64,000 nt of DNA from Poa pratensis (taxonomy: Eukaryota; Streptophyta; Magnoliopsida; Poales; Poaceae): positions 130,827,840 to 130,891,839 of the forward strand of contig CAMZMU010000041.1 in the NCBI GenBank assembly GCA_947311845.1, in the 5' to 3' direction. Shown piece after piece: positions 21,530 through 33,265 of this stretch. How positions within the stretch are numbered: position 1 is the first letter of the stretch; each line of letters opens with the position of its first letter. The notes beneath the pieces were generated by a model. The model saw nothing but the letters and a program-made list of their open reading frames with translations, was not told the origin of the DNA and ran no database searches. A program made the position numbers and the translations under genes.

Positions 21530-21735
21530 CCCTTCCGGTTGGTTCTACCAACCGGGACTAAAGGTCCCAACACACCACGTCCCCACGTCCCCACGTGGAG
21601 GGACCTCTAGTCCCGGTTCGGAACCCGCCGCGACTAAAGGGCGGGGGGCTTTAGTCCCGCCTGCTTAGTCGCGGTTGCCAGGCCGCGACTAAAGGGGCTC
21701 TGGAACCGCGACTAGAGGTACTTTTTCTAGTAGTG
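21530..21735. repeat. 3' subterminal array and terminal repeat of CACTA-2
   Basis: Inverted 'ccggttggttctaccaaccggg', 'tagtcccggttcggaacccgccgcgacta' and 'cgcggttgccaggccgcgacta' type units up to CTAGTAGTG at 21735. A telo-box-like 'aaaccctaaaccct' precedes it at about 21486-21500. Confidence 0.85.
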
Positions 21736-21923
21736 ATAAGTTTATCCTTTATTTGTATGTAAATATCGCAGATCAGTGATGTCCTTAATTAAGTCAGCAT
21801 TTTACACAATAAGGAAGTTGTCATGTTTAAAATATGCACGATCTGAATTGCATTTCTGTATTATTTATAAAACTATATTTTGGCTGGCGAACTGAATTTG
21901 GATTTGCTGCTTGGACAAGCTTG

Positions 21924-21925
<2 letters not shown>

Positions 21926-22000
<75 letters not shown>
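21926..22000. repeat. (TA)n microsatellite, about 37 units
   Basis: Uninterrupted TA dinucleotides directly before the TIR element that starts at 22001. Confidence 0.97.
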
Positions 22001-22002
<2 letters not shown>

Positions 22003-24505
22003 CCTGCTATTCTAGACTCCCTTCTAGAATAACTATTCTAGACAACCTTTTGAACTTCTCTCGTCACAGAAACGAACTTCCAGACGGAACTTCTAAATTT
22101 TCTGGTTTTGTGGACAGTTTTTCTAACGTGATTTTCTAACCGATTATCGGAATGATGCATGCGATATACCGTTGGAAAGGTACGGAAATTGCGCACCTTT
22201 CTCCTCTTGACGGGTTTTCAAAATTCAGTACGGTTTTTTAAACAATTTTTAAAATACTATACTCTGTTTTCGTGGATTTCTCCGTTTTCGTACTGTATTT
22301 TAGACGGCATTTTCAAACCGCTCGTCGGATTGATGCAAATGATACGCCGTTGGAAAGGTACAGAAATTTCGCACCTTTTTCGTCTTGACGGGTTTTCCAA
22401 ATTACGTACGGTTTTTTTAAAAAATTAAATATACTAAAAACTATTTTCGCCGATTTCTCCGTTTTCGTACTGTATTTTGGACGTCATTTTCAAACCGTTC
22501 ATCGGATTGATGTAAATGATACGCCGTTGGAAAGCTATGGAAAATGCGCACCTTTTATATAACTAGCAAATTTCGAAATTATTTACGGTTTAAGAGCAGT
22601 TTGAAAAATCGTCAATTCTGTTTTTTGAACATTTATATCCAGCGGACTTTTTTTTTGCAATTACTTTCAAACTGCTTATCGAAAAGTAACAAATGATATG
22701 GCATTGGAAAGATATTGACTAGACGCAATTTTTTCATGTAGAAATATTTTTGAAATTCATTACGGTTTTGGATTAATTTTGAAAATACGAAAACGGAAAA
22801 ACGAGGAGACAGAGAGTAATGAACTTCCTTTTTATACGACCATTAACTTCCGTTTAGTCTGTTACTAAACTTCCATTTATTCTGTTACTGAACTTCCGAT
22901 CGCTAATTCGGGTTAATTAACTTCTGGGTTAATGAACTCACTAGCTTTCTAAACTTCCGTTTTAATTCTAAGTGAACTTCACGGCATAAACTTCCTTTTA
23001 ATACGAAGCGAACGTCGTTCGGTGAACTTCGTGGCTGAACTTCCATTTTAATACGAGACGAACTTCGCGACTGGACTTGTATTTAATACGAGGTGAAGTT
23101 CGCGTGGTGAACTCCGTTTAATATGAAGTGAACTTTTTATTAATTTCAAAAGTGAAATTGTTATGTGGATTTTTTTTATGTACGGTGAACTTCTAAAAAT
23201 TTACCAAATGAACCTCGTGGTACAATATACATGAACTTTTTTTGTCGCCCATGAATTTTATTTTCGAATATGAACTTCTTTGCAAACCATTTTGTTTTTC
23301 ATAACTTATCATGATTTGTAAATGAACTTCCTATTATTTATTAAGATGAACTTCTTGGCAGACGATGTTTTGTCTCTAAACATCTCTCGATGCATAAGTG
23401 AACTACCTATTAATTTCGCAAGTGAACTAATTGACAAACCAACTCTCTTCTGAACTACAGAGAGAGGAGCAGTAGCGCGATAATCAGACAGAAGCTAGCA
23501 GCAGCACCATGTGCTAGCAGAGAAAAATCTCAGACGCCGGGAACCTCCAGTGCCGTACTAGCGAACTCCCCAAAAATCGAGCATCCTAGTCGTTCGAGCG
23601 CCGCCGCCGCCGTCGAATTTGAGGCAGGGGAGAGGAGCGGCGTCGAGCGTGCGCCATTCGAGGGCAGAGGCGCGGCCTCCTGCAGGCGTGACAGGGGCCA
23701 CGGTGTCGCACCGGCCCTCCCGGAGATGGCGCCGAAGAGCACGAGCATGGCGAGCGACGAGCCTCCCCAAGACGGCACCGACACAGTAGCTACCTCACCG
23801 AATTTCACCGTACCAAATCAGAGAGAGAGATCGCTAGCCCTTGAATCAATTAGCAAAGAGGACGCGGTGGCAACTGTCGGCCTTGTTGAAGGAGGAGGGC
23901 GGATCAGGGGGCGGTGCGGGGCCGCGCCGGCGAGCAGGATGGAGCCGTCTCTCGCCCGTCACGCGCCGGCGAGCAGGGAGGGCTGGGGAAAGTCGAGCGG
24001 GCCACGGCAGGGAGCCGGCGGCGAGGACCCATCTGCCAGGGCGGGGTGATGCGGGGGGAGACAGAGAGAAGGCCAGAGGCGGCGGACGGCCGCGCGACTG
24101 AAGCAGGGACGGGGCCAGTTCGCCCCGGGAAGGAGGAACGGCGTGCGGCCGCGCGCCCTGGAGGTGTGCCTCCCCGGGCGGAGGGGGCTCGTTCGGCGGG
24201 AGGCCGCGGTGCCTCGCCGAGCTGGAGGCAGAGGTGAATTGGTGATGGGAACGGGGTGGAGCGCGGCGGCGACCGGGGTTCCCGTCGGGGAAGGAGGCGG
24301 GGTGGTGCTGCGGTTGGCTGCTGCGGGAAGAAGGCGGAGCGGATAAGGATAGGGCGGAGAGAAGGTGGGTGGGACTGGTGGGGACGTGGGGTTGACTTGT
24401 TTCGGTAGGCTACGGGTCGGGTTTAGAAGGTCTCTAGTTTTATGAAGTTGTCTAGAATAACTATCCTACAAACACTATAGGGGTTGTCTAGAATAGTCCT
24501 GTCCT
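22001..24505. mobile_element. Unclassified terminal-inverted-repeat element between (TA)n tracts
   Basis: The left end contains CTATTCTAGAC ... ATTCTAGACAAC (22007-22045). The right end, reverse-complemented, contains the same two words in the same order with similar spacing (24451-24496). Both outer sides are (TA)n, suggesting insertion at TA. The left interior has ~177-bp tandem repeats and then dozens of 'gaacttc' words (22800-23450). The right interior (23530-24350) is GC-rich with open frames in several phases but no recognised domain. The superfamily is not established; a TA target would suit Tc1/mariner-like or other TIR elements. Confidence 0.55.
22120..22800 (+). repeat. Diverged tandem repeat with a ~177-base period
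   Basis: The word 'gatac(g)ccgttggaaag' recurs at about 22169, 22347, 22524 and 22700 (spacings 178, 177, 176). Each is followed by 'gcacctttt..' and preceded by 'ttttcaaaccg.tcatcggattgatg'. Later units are more diverged. Confidence 0.8.
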
Positions 24506-24529
24506 ATATATATATATATATATATATAT
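24505..24529. repeat. (TA)n microsatellite
   Basis: Short TA tract separating the TIR element from the MITE-like sequence to its right. Confidence 0.9.
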
Positions 24530-24957
24530 GCTCCCTGGTGCCCGGGCACCTAGATAGAATACAGTACATTTTGGGTATGTAGATAACACATATAACTCGG
24601 GTATGCACATGTTGGGTATATAGGAGGTACACATGCCCTTGGGTATGTGTATTCGAGGTATCTACATGTTATATATACCTCGGGTATGTGTATTCAATTG
24701 TACGCGTACAGATCAGGTATATATATAAATAACTTAGGTATGTGCACATTATTAGGTATGCATACCCCATAATGTGCATACCCAAATCATATGTACCTCC
24801 TACATACCTAAGTTATACATACCCAAGGTATATGTATATGTCTACATACCTAAAACTGTTCGTATTCCATCCTGGTGCCCATGCTCCTAGGTGCCCATCT
24901 GAGCTTCCTATATAGTGCCCATGCTCCTAGGTGCCCCATCTGAGCTTCCTATATATA
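24530..24957. mobile_element. MITE-like sequence with inverted ends between TA tracts
   Basis: Starts 'gctccctggtgcccgggcacctag' and ends with inverted relatives ('tggtgcccatgctcctaggtgcccatctgagc'). The last 35 bases are duplicated in tandem (24888-24910 and 24918-24945). The interior is rich in 'gggtatgt' and its complement 'acataccc', giving strong foldback potential. No coding capacity. Confidence 0.55.
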
Positions 24958-27463
24958 TATATAGGTTATTGGGTTTGTGTAAAATTAAAAGTAGATAAAT
25001 TATAAATGTATCAGCTGTACTAACACGTTTTCTTGAAGATAAATTGGAGTGCATGAAAATATTACTTCCTACACTTTTGATGAGTTACTAGTGAACTAGG
25101 CTTGGCATAACTGTACCAAACAATGATCTCTCTGAGTCCCTCGGGCTGGCTGTAGCTATGACACCCCACACCCACAAACACCTGTGCTGCACATCTCAGA
25201 GATTTTGACGTGTGCAAATGCTTAGCTCCTGAACCCTATCGATTTCAGTCACTGACATATCATACTCCTGGAAATATGCTCTGTGCAGGCTCTTCATCAG
25301 CTGCCTTTATATATCCCTCACAAGAACGACAGCCAAATAAATGCAGGCCAGAAAGAGAGGTAGAGATATATAGGCAGCAAAGAGAAACTTATGAACGGAG
25401 GTACGTAGTAGAGGTAGACTGAAGAGTGAGACAGTGAAACATGCATGCAAAGGGGGGCAAATGGTGAAGCAATGCAAGCAGCAGCATGCAGCCCGGGGCA
25501 CAGTCAGCGAGAAGCATAAAAAACAAGACCAGGAAGTTCACAAAAAAAAAGCATATATCAGAAGACTTTTATTCTTCTGCATTATCCTTTTCTAATAGTG
25601 TAGTGGCTACATATATTTTCTTCACTTCTGGATTTATTTCTAGTCATAAAGTGCACTGTAGCTGATGTTATTTTGCAACTATGTTTTCTTGTTTCTTGGT
25701 TCTAGAATATATTTTTTGGACAGTAAACTGAGATCAGTTAGCCATTTTCTCTTATTAGTGTATGATGTTTGGAGTACACCGTTTTGTATCCTCATGCTTA
25801 TATGCAAAGAGACAGAAGTTGATGAACTCCAATCATAACAATCTTAATTGCAGGTTCCTTTCAGCATGATAAGCACGTCTGTTATGAGTGTCATGATTCT
25901 ATAGGTGTGTCTATTTTTTCAGAAAGATATAAACATGGTAGTGCATTTCTAGCTACGCATGTATACATCTCTAGCCATGCTGCTGAAATCATCACCATGC
26001 AACGTGGAATCGACGCTACGTTACGCTTCCATGAGCTTCACACTCTCGCATGCATTGCCACAATCCAGCCTAGTGATAGCTAGTCAGAACCCTTCTCATT
26101 GCACATGGCCCAACCCACAGCAGTGTTCATTCACCATACACATCACCTACTCCTCATTTATCAACCCTCTCAAAAGCATGCATCATTTTCACATTTGCAT
26201 TTTATGAAGAGCTAGCATAGAGAACTCAAGTATTCATAAAATGGGAGTGTACAAGTCTCAGTGGATTAACTAATCTCTTGAAACTTATAAATATACTTTC
26301 TTTTTGTAAAACAAAGAGCTCTCTAGAGCTCGGAAGACAATAATCTGATGACTAATATGTCATAAACACAAAATGATTAAAATTAATTAGAGAGTGCACT
26401 ACTGCAGGATGATATATGATAGAATGGCGACAAACATCTTGCATTAGGCGTTAAGAAAATATCTCTCTTGTCTAAGGATGTCTGGTAATTGCTTATGGAT
26501 TCCGAGCACCACTAGCTCTTAATTTTGAGAACAATTTAAAAAACTACAGGTTCCCGAAAATTCACCACTAATTGCATTTGTATAGATAATACTTTAAGTG
26601 TCAAGAAACACTAGACAAGATTCATGAAAAATTGGTTTTATTAACATGGTGATCGATAATTATGAATAGTGTTGTCAATGTTTACTACTCCTTTTGTTCA
26701 AGTTCGTAAGGCGCCGTCGAACATTAACCATAGTTGAAATAGTGAAGTATAAATTATGTGCTAAAAATATATACTATTGGATTCATATTTGAAAGAAATT
26801 TCAAAAGAGATAATTTGGTGACAAAAAATTATATTTGTTAGTTAATTTCATGGTCATAGTTAGGCTTAGAGGGAGTATTTAGATCGCTGTGATAAGCTAT
26901 TTTGGCTAGGTCATATTTGAAAAAACAAATCTATAAAATTTAGTAAAATTAAAGTGCATTCAAACATGCATATCTCAGAATGTTTTAGATTCTGAAGATT
27001 AACTGCAAATATATCGTTTGCATTTTTTTTTCTCTAAAATGAAGAGCTCACTGGAGCCCACCAGCCAAAAATTTGATTACTAATACTTTAAAGAGATGGG
27101 TCGCTAGAGGATGACATATGATGTACTGGAGAAAAAGTTCTTCCCTTGGGTGTTAAGAGATAATATGTGATTGATAAGGAATGGTGATTCGCACGAAAAA
27201 TTGTTGAAGGAAGCGAAGCTTATGGCAATTTCTTGTTCATTTCATTCAGAAAAATAATATCCTTCACCGCTACATCCTCCCATTAAAAAAAACACACTAC
27301 TTTCTACATGCCCTTAGGCCTCTCCCAATGCAAGTGCCAGGACACTCCCAATGCTCGGTTGTTGGCATTGTATCATAGGCAAACATCTTATGTGGTAATG
27401 TAGTTAAGGGGAAAATAGATGAACATTGTACTTAGATAGCATATGACTGTTGCATGTGATCAT
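24958..27463. other. Intergenic DNA without recognised genes
   Basis: Mostly AT-rich, with no domain-bearing frame. Around 25305-25500 there is a TATA-like 'ctttatatatccctc' followed by a purine-rich, non-coding stretch that could be the start of a transcript. I could not identify a product and did not see a known microRNA. Another part (26700-26880) resembles the ends of common grass MITEs ('agtatttagatcgctgtgat') but no boundaries could be fixed. Confidence 0.35.
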
Positions 27464-27480
27464 AGGCAAAAAGACACTTA

Positions 27481-28184
27481 AACATAATGACTCGCATATT
27501 TCTGGAACCTTTCTCCCTCCCCTCTCTCTCTCCGTACCAGAGGCGAGTCGAGGGCGACCTCGGCTCGGCCAGCGTTAGCCGGCGTATCCGTGGGAGTGCT
27601 CACCCTCCGTCGGCTGCTCCGGCGGCGGGAGGTTCCCCGGATCTGCGCTCCGGCGGTGGAGAAAGGGCGTGGGTTGGGCAGATCTGGTGCGGCGTGGCCG
27701 AGGCGGGGAGGCCACCGTCGTCGTCGTCTTCTTGTGCCGCAGCCTCCCCTCGTTCCCGACGTCGTCTTCGATGGCGGCGGTTGGCTGCTGGCTTGCCTTG
27801 CCCGGCCGGCGTCTCCTCCGGCGTCGGTGGGGGTTGCGAGGGGTGTGCAGGAGGCCGGGGTTCCAGATCATCTTGGTCGCCTTCAGCGTCGACGGCGTCG
27901 GCGCGGTTTCAAGGCGATGGCTTCGTCTGGTGGTCTTCCAGCTCTCTTCTTCTCCGCCAGGCCAAGCGGTTGACTGAAGTCGGCGACTTCCCGGCCGCGG
28001 TTGGCTGCGGTTCGCCGGCTCGGGTGGAGCTCGGCGGCAGCGGCGGTTCGGCGCGTCTCCGTGGTGCGGCGGCGTCGGTGGGGGCTGGGTCCTCAAGGAC
28101 TGGTTTGTATTTTCCATGTTTCCTGAGGTTTGTACTGCTAGTTCGGTTTTATTAGATCTGTAATCCCATGTACTCAAAAAAAAA
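27481..28184 (+). mobile_element. Poly(A) retroposon with a perfect 17-bp target-site duplication
   Basis: Flanked by aggcaaaaagacactta at 27464-27480 and 28185-28201. It ends '..gatctgtaatcccatgtactc' followed by about 10 A. The body (27530-28110) is GC-rich and its open frames show no recognised domain. The features are those of L1-type target-primed insertion: a SINE, a 5'-truncated LINE or a processed transcript. Neat TSDs suggest a fairly recent event. Confidence 0.85.
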
Positions 28185-28490
28185 AGGCAAAAAGACACTT
28201 ATGTCTCTGTCTCATGCAAGCATGATCCCTAAGCATTAAATACAATCTCATTTAGATACTCATAGTAGCAAATATCGTGCAGTGCAGTGCCAAGTCAGCA
28301 CGTAAATATCGCTAAAGAGAAGATATTAGTATCGATATCATATCCTAGTTCACCCAACGAGAAATAATAACGGCAACTATATCATGTACACAACTTTACA
28401 TTGAGATTCTGTAAATTAGTAAATAAAATAGCACTATGATACTATATGTAATATGAAGATTGTAACTATAAAATACTTCTACCATGCCCT

Positions 28491-28849
28491 AGGCTAATTT
28501 TTTTTAATAATACGTTTTTTAATTAAATTCGAAAAATATTACGCAAAATTTCAGAAATAATACGGACTCGGCCCAGGCTGGGCCGATTAGTACCTGTCGG
28601 CCCAAGCCTGGCCGATTAGTACCTTTCGGCCCAAGCCTAGCCGATAAGCTACTAATCAGGGCACGACTGGGCTAGCCCAGTGGGCACTTATCGGCCAGGC
28701 CTGGGCCGATTAGTACTAATCGGCCAGACCTGGGCCGACAGGTACTAATCGGCCCAGCCTGGGCCGAGGCCGTATTATTTCTGAAATTGTTTCACAATGG
28801 GTATTATTTATCTAATTTAGTAAAAAAAATGTATTATTAAAAAAAATAG
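28491..28849. mobile_element. Foldback (hAT-like MITE) with 8-bp TSD catgccct
   Basis: Arms start '..ttttttttaataatacgttttt' and end with the complement; the copies of catgccct at 28483-28490 and 28850-28857 fit an 8-bp TSD as made by hAT elements. Almost the whole 359 bp is self-complementary, with repeated 'cggcccaggctgggccg' and 'gattagtac' words. Its transcript would fold into one long hairpin. Confidence 0.75.
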
Positions 28850-28857
28850 CATGCCCT

Positions 28858-30587
28858 GGTATACTAGACTATGATACTAATGGTTTGACTAATTAGCAAT
28901 GGGCCTTTATGAATTGTGCTGAAACCAATGCATTTGCTAACAACTAGGGCAGACTGCTCCCCATCACGCCAACCTAGCCACAGCGAGAAGATATCTCATG
29001 CCGCGTCTAATTGTTTAGGCTTTAATGATCCCATACAAACAAACCCATGCCATGAGCTCACTCCCCAACCCTACAGAAACAAATACTCCGTACTACTATT
29101 ACCATGATATATTTTTTTTCTAAAATAGTTATGCAAGTTTTTTTCTGTTTGTACGTGCAACCAAATTAAAGCAGCTGTTCCCATGTAAAGCCTTCAGCTG
29201 TGATAGGTTCGTAGCCTCGTCTGACCCATATTATAGCATTGTGATCGTACGGTCGTACCACTACTGTACACATCAAAATTTCTCAGAGCTGAGAAGAAAG
29301 AAAAGGCTGGTGCAAACGCATACACCGGCACAGTATCAGAAATCAATTAACTGACATTGTCAATCCATGGCAGCAGCAGCAGCAGCAGAGTGCAGGATCA
29401 GCCGAGAACAGGTACCTAGTCAGGTAATTGTGCATACGGATGGATCGATTTACATCGCTGAAAAAGCAAATGAACCGAGCATGTTGACTTCTAGGTTATA
29501 ATATTTCGAACGTTGATTCTTTACCAAATGGTTACTCCTAGTTGACTATTTGAATAGTTCTACATCTATACAGGAACGTGTCTTTGACTCTCAAGCTCCA
29601 GTGCTCGTTACATTTCAAATATGCAAAGTTTATATTTATAAGTTTCAAAAAGTTCTGAACGTAGCCAATCATATATCCTACAAGCATGGAAAATCGCAAT
29701 GCAAATTATTTGCATTGTGGACTACACAAAAATTATAAAATCTCATAAAATTTAAAGATTTAAAAATATGCATACACGGATCCGCTTTTGTCATTTTGTG
29801 TAGCTCAGAGTACAATTTTTTTGAAATTGATATTTTGCACAATTGTGGGATACACCATTGACTACATCGGGATTTTTTTTTAAACTCGTATATATGATTT
29901 CCGAATTTTAAAAAATAACTAGATCACTCGAAATCAGGAGCTAGAAATCTCCACCCCAACTACAGAAACAATTGTCTTGAAATATTTTTGCTCGCCGATA
30001 TTTCCCCACCAGTGGCAGACCCGGAAACTTATGAAAGCATGTGCAAACATGTTTAAGATACCATTTTTTCTGGATGAAATTAGTGTACGAAGTCAAATAA
30101 TGCAAGGTGTCGCATGTCGGCAAACCCCGAGCAGGAGGGGTGGTATAACAACCCATGTTCCCCCACCAACCTCGCTGCCGCCCGCAAACAAAGCATGCTT
30201 GGCTGAAAGCGGTGGTGGATCATGTCTCTTCCTTGTGCGGAGGACGATGCGTCTCGTGCACGGGTGCGACAGAGCTCAGACTTCAGGGTGGAGGTCCTAG
30301 GACCTCTCGATGGCCGTGATTGCGCCATCAGCGAGGGTAGCTCAAGGACAGAGCTGGGCATCCTGCTCAAATACGGTCAGCGTCTCGGGCACCTGCGGTG
30401 CTAGTTGGGCCGCCACGATTACGGTGGGCAGCGTTATGCTCGGGTAAGGATATGGGCTATGGTGGATCTAGGTCTCACGACTCGGGGCCGAACAATGACG
30501 GTTGGCGTCCCCATCCCACCACCCCGCGCGCTTCCACAGTAATGGAAGTTGATGTCTCCTTGTGGTGTGGGGTCCTCTACTCTGGTG
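28858..30587. other. Intergenic DNA without recognised genes
   Basis: Contains a short (GCA)n run near 29372 and AT-rich DNA. The open frames at 29977-30706 are short, lack known domains, and lie close to an LTR fragment. No element boundary could be fixed. Confidence 0.35.
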
Positions 30588-31280
30588 GTTCATACGTCTC
30601 AAACGTATCTATAATTTTGATGTTCCATGCCTGTTTTATATCAATGCCACATGTTTCTACTATAGTTTTATATCATTTTAGGGCATTTTCTGGACTAACC
30701 TATTAACCCAGTACCCAGTGCCAGTTTCTGTTTATTTTGTCTATGCATTGTAGTAAAGGCCCAAAATTGAAAGTGCTCAGAAAAATCCCAAAAATTACAG
30801 AAATTCTATTTCACTAGAAGACTCTGGGAGCCAGAAGGACAAGTCTGGGGGAGGCCCATAGCCTCCTGGCGACCCTTGGGCGCGGCCAGGGGTGGGCCGC
30901 ACCCAGCTACCGCCTGGAGCCCTCGGGCACCGTCTCACGTCGCCCTTCGGACTATATATTTGCCACGACGAGAAATCCCTAACCCTCGGAGGATTTTTCC
31001 AAATACGATTCTGAGCTCCGCCGCCACCAAAATCCCTAGTTTTGGGGGTCAGAAGGTCCTGTTCCGGCACCCTGCAGGGACGGGGATAGACCCCGGAGCC
31101 CTCTTCATCGACCGTGCTGCCTCCATGATGGTTTGTGAGTAGTTCCCCATGGACTACGGGTTCTAGCATTAGCTAGTTGGTACTCTCTCTCCCATGTTTT
31201 TCAATAGAATGATCTCATGAGCTACCTTACATGACTGAGATCCATCTGAGGTCAAAATTCTGGATCGCGATGTCGAGACA
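30588..31280 (+). mobile_element. Truncated LTR fragment
   Basis: 'catacgtctcaaacgtatctataattttgatg' through '..actaacctattaacccagt.cccagtgcc..', a GC-rich mid part with a TATA-like 'gactatatatttgcc' (30952), and 'catcgaccgtgctgcctccatgatggtttgtg' resemble a common high-copy Triticeae LTR (recognised by eye; family not named with certainty). No second LTR or internal domain was found. The right part (from 31107) is also present at the start of copy A. Confidence 0.45.
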
Positions 31281-33265
31281 ACGGCAACCTGCGGGTGTCG
31301 TCTCCTCCCTGGAGGAGGAGGAGGAGGCGACGTCGTGGCCATATCTCTATGAACAAGGGTAAGCCCTTGGTCCGGCTTTCCAGGTGGGGTTGCAGTGGGT
31401 CGCGACATCATTCTTTCTTGGAAGCGTTGTCTATATTTCCCTTGGAGTTCCCGAAGTTGCTTTGGAGATTGGTTGTTGTCTAGGGTGTGGGCCTCCGGTG
31501 TGCAATGTATGTCATCATCGCACTCGCTAGACTATGTCTTCTTCAGGTCTCCGCATTATCAGGTACTCTATAGAACACGGGTGGAGACGTTAAGGGTACG
31601 TTGCTCCAGACTGTCCTAGGGTCATGGTCATTCCACGTGAGTGCCTGATGTTGGTCGCGGCGTGGCCCATATGCCATTTGTCCCTCCTCCTCATAGCGAC
31701 GGAGTTAGGATGATAACCGAGTGGGATCAAAACCTTGATATTCATAGGTTTCACCTAATTTTTAGAAATAATTCTATAAAACCTTGACGTCAACTCGCCC
31801 ATCGTCGGTGTCGGTGGAGCTTCAAGAAAGAGCTACAGTAGGAGGGACCAAAACTATTTGAGTTTCTGAAGCACTCAAACATATAGTACTACTCCTACTA
31901 AATTATCACTACCAATCTCAGTAACGAAGCTTATTCGCAGGTCACTACTAGTACATCACATGTGTACGAGGCCGCGCACGCCACCCAGCTGGAATTTGGA
32001 GAAGCTCCGCGCGCGGCTGGCCGGCCACCGCCCACAGTGGCAGTGCGGCCCACGTACCTGTAGATCTCATCTTCAAGTTCGATCGGACGTGGGTGGGGCG
32101 GGGTGCTCGACCGGTGAAGAAACTCAGGGAGGAATTCTTGGTGCGTAGGCTCGCGCGCTGCCGCTGGAGAAATCCGGCCATCCGATGAATCTTGAATGCG
32201 GAGACGCCGCGTAGCCGATCTAACACAGACCGCGGGGCGGGGACCTCTCTGCCTGCCTGAATTGTTGTTGCTCTTGGGCCGGCGGTTTGGAGTTATTGCT
32301 AAGCTACTAGGAGCAGCAGCTCAGTGCGTCTGCCGAGACAAGTCGTCGGAATTGTCTCGCTATCCTCGCCGCACTTTGTCCTGCCTGACCCCTAGCTTGT
32401 GAGAAACCAACGCGAATGGCGTATTGTGAGATTTTCATAGTCTATGGAGAAATCCCAGAGATTGAGATTGCAAAACACATACAAAATGGTTTATTTCAAA
32501 TGATTTAGCCGTTTTTACATTTTGTAGCCAATGACGTTTTCTGAGATTCTCAAAACCTCTCATATTTTCAAAACGCCAACGTGAATGATGTTTTTGGGAA
32601 GGGGTCAGATCAGGTTAAAAGTTTTTTCGAGTGCCGATAGTTTGTCAAAGTGCCATTTACGTCAAAAGATATAGGCCCCCTTCTTTTCAGCTTATTTTCC
32701 AGATTCTCCCAAAAGCTACCTTCCATCAGCTTCTCCCAGAATCTCGTTTTTTAAATTTGTTTAAACTTCTAAATAAGTATTGGGAAGACAAATTTAGAAA
32801 TTTAAACAAATTTAAAAAACAAGATTCTGTGAGAAGCTGATGGAGGTAGCTTCCGGAGAATCTGGAAAATAAGCTGAAAAGAAGGGGGCCATAGATGGGA
32901 GTAGTAGCTCCAACCATTCAAGGTTTCAGTGCCACGTCAATCCTTGGACTCAGACAAGCACCCACTCTTTCGTTTTCCTATTCATCACACCCCTTGGCTT
33001 TTAATGCTAGATCATCTGTCATTATTCAGAAGGCTTAAAGACCTAATTGTCTGGAACTCGAGAGCCTAGAACCAAATAGCTCGTGTAGTGTGTTGCCCAA
33101 GGTGTTTTTTTTTTGTGAAAAAAGACTTGGCATTAAAAGAAACACCGAACCGTACAAAACACTTCAACAAAATCAAAAATTACAACGAGATACTTGAGAT
33201 GCCCTTCGTCTTCAGCCTCCAGAACGTGTCGACGGTGCGCCGCCGCTGCCGCTCCTCCCAGAGAC
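31107..33265 (+). other. Copy B of the duplicated segment, left part
   Basis: Collinear with 7980-10127 of copy A, differing by small indels, by the absence of ~190 bp near 32390, and by a MITE at 32674-32890. It is interrupted at 33266 by a copia element and resumes at 41815. B is continuous on its left with more of the LTR fragment, so B is likely closer to the donor arrangement than A. Confidence 0.8.
32674..32890. mobile_element. 217-bp MITE, TSD ATA
   Basis: Terminal inverted repeats beginning GGCCCCCTTCTTTTCAGC extend over nearly the whole arm. The element is flanked by ATA (32671-32673, 32891-32893). Copy A at about 9745 shows the empty site with a single ATA, which confirms both boundaries. 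A 3-bp target suggests a PIF/Harbinger (Tourist-like) or CACTA-mobilised MITE. Confidence 0.85.

Larger units (their letters stand above)
15734..21735 (+). mobile_element. Complete CACTA (En/Spm-type) transposon with TSD ATA (CACTA-2)
   Basis: Left end CACTAGTAGAAAA at 15734, right end TTTTTCTAGTAGTG ending at 21735, flanked by ATA on both sides (15731-15733, 21736-21738). Length 6002 bp. Subterminal arrays of 'tttagtcgcggttc/gaaccgcgacta' lie at both ends and between the two genes. It encodes a long open TNP2 transposase (16527-19190) and a shortened second gene (20368-21506). Structure is intact at both ends, so it could be a target of active transposase even if its own proteins are incomplete. 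Confidence 0.93.

Noticed and set aside
22120..22800. Centromeric satellite
   Set aside because: The ~177-base period is suggestive, but there are only four diverged units and they are embedded in a TIR element.
25200..25510. MicroRNA gene or small peptide gene after a TATA-like box
   Set aside because: No known mature microRNA sequence or convincing hairpin was seen, and the 70-codon frame has no homology that I recognise.
30588..31280. Complete LTR element
   Set aside because: Only one LTR-like piece is visible; no internal domains and no matching second LTR within the window.
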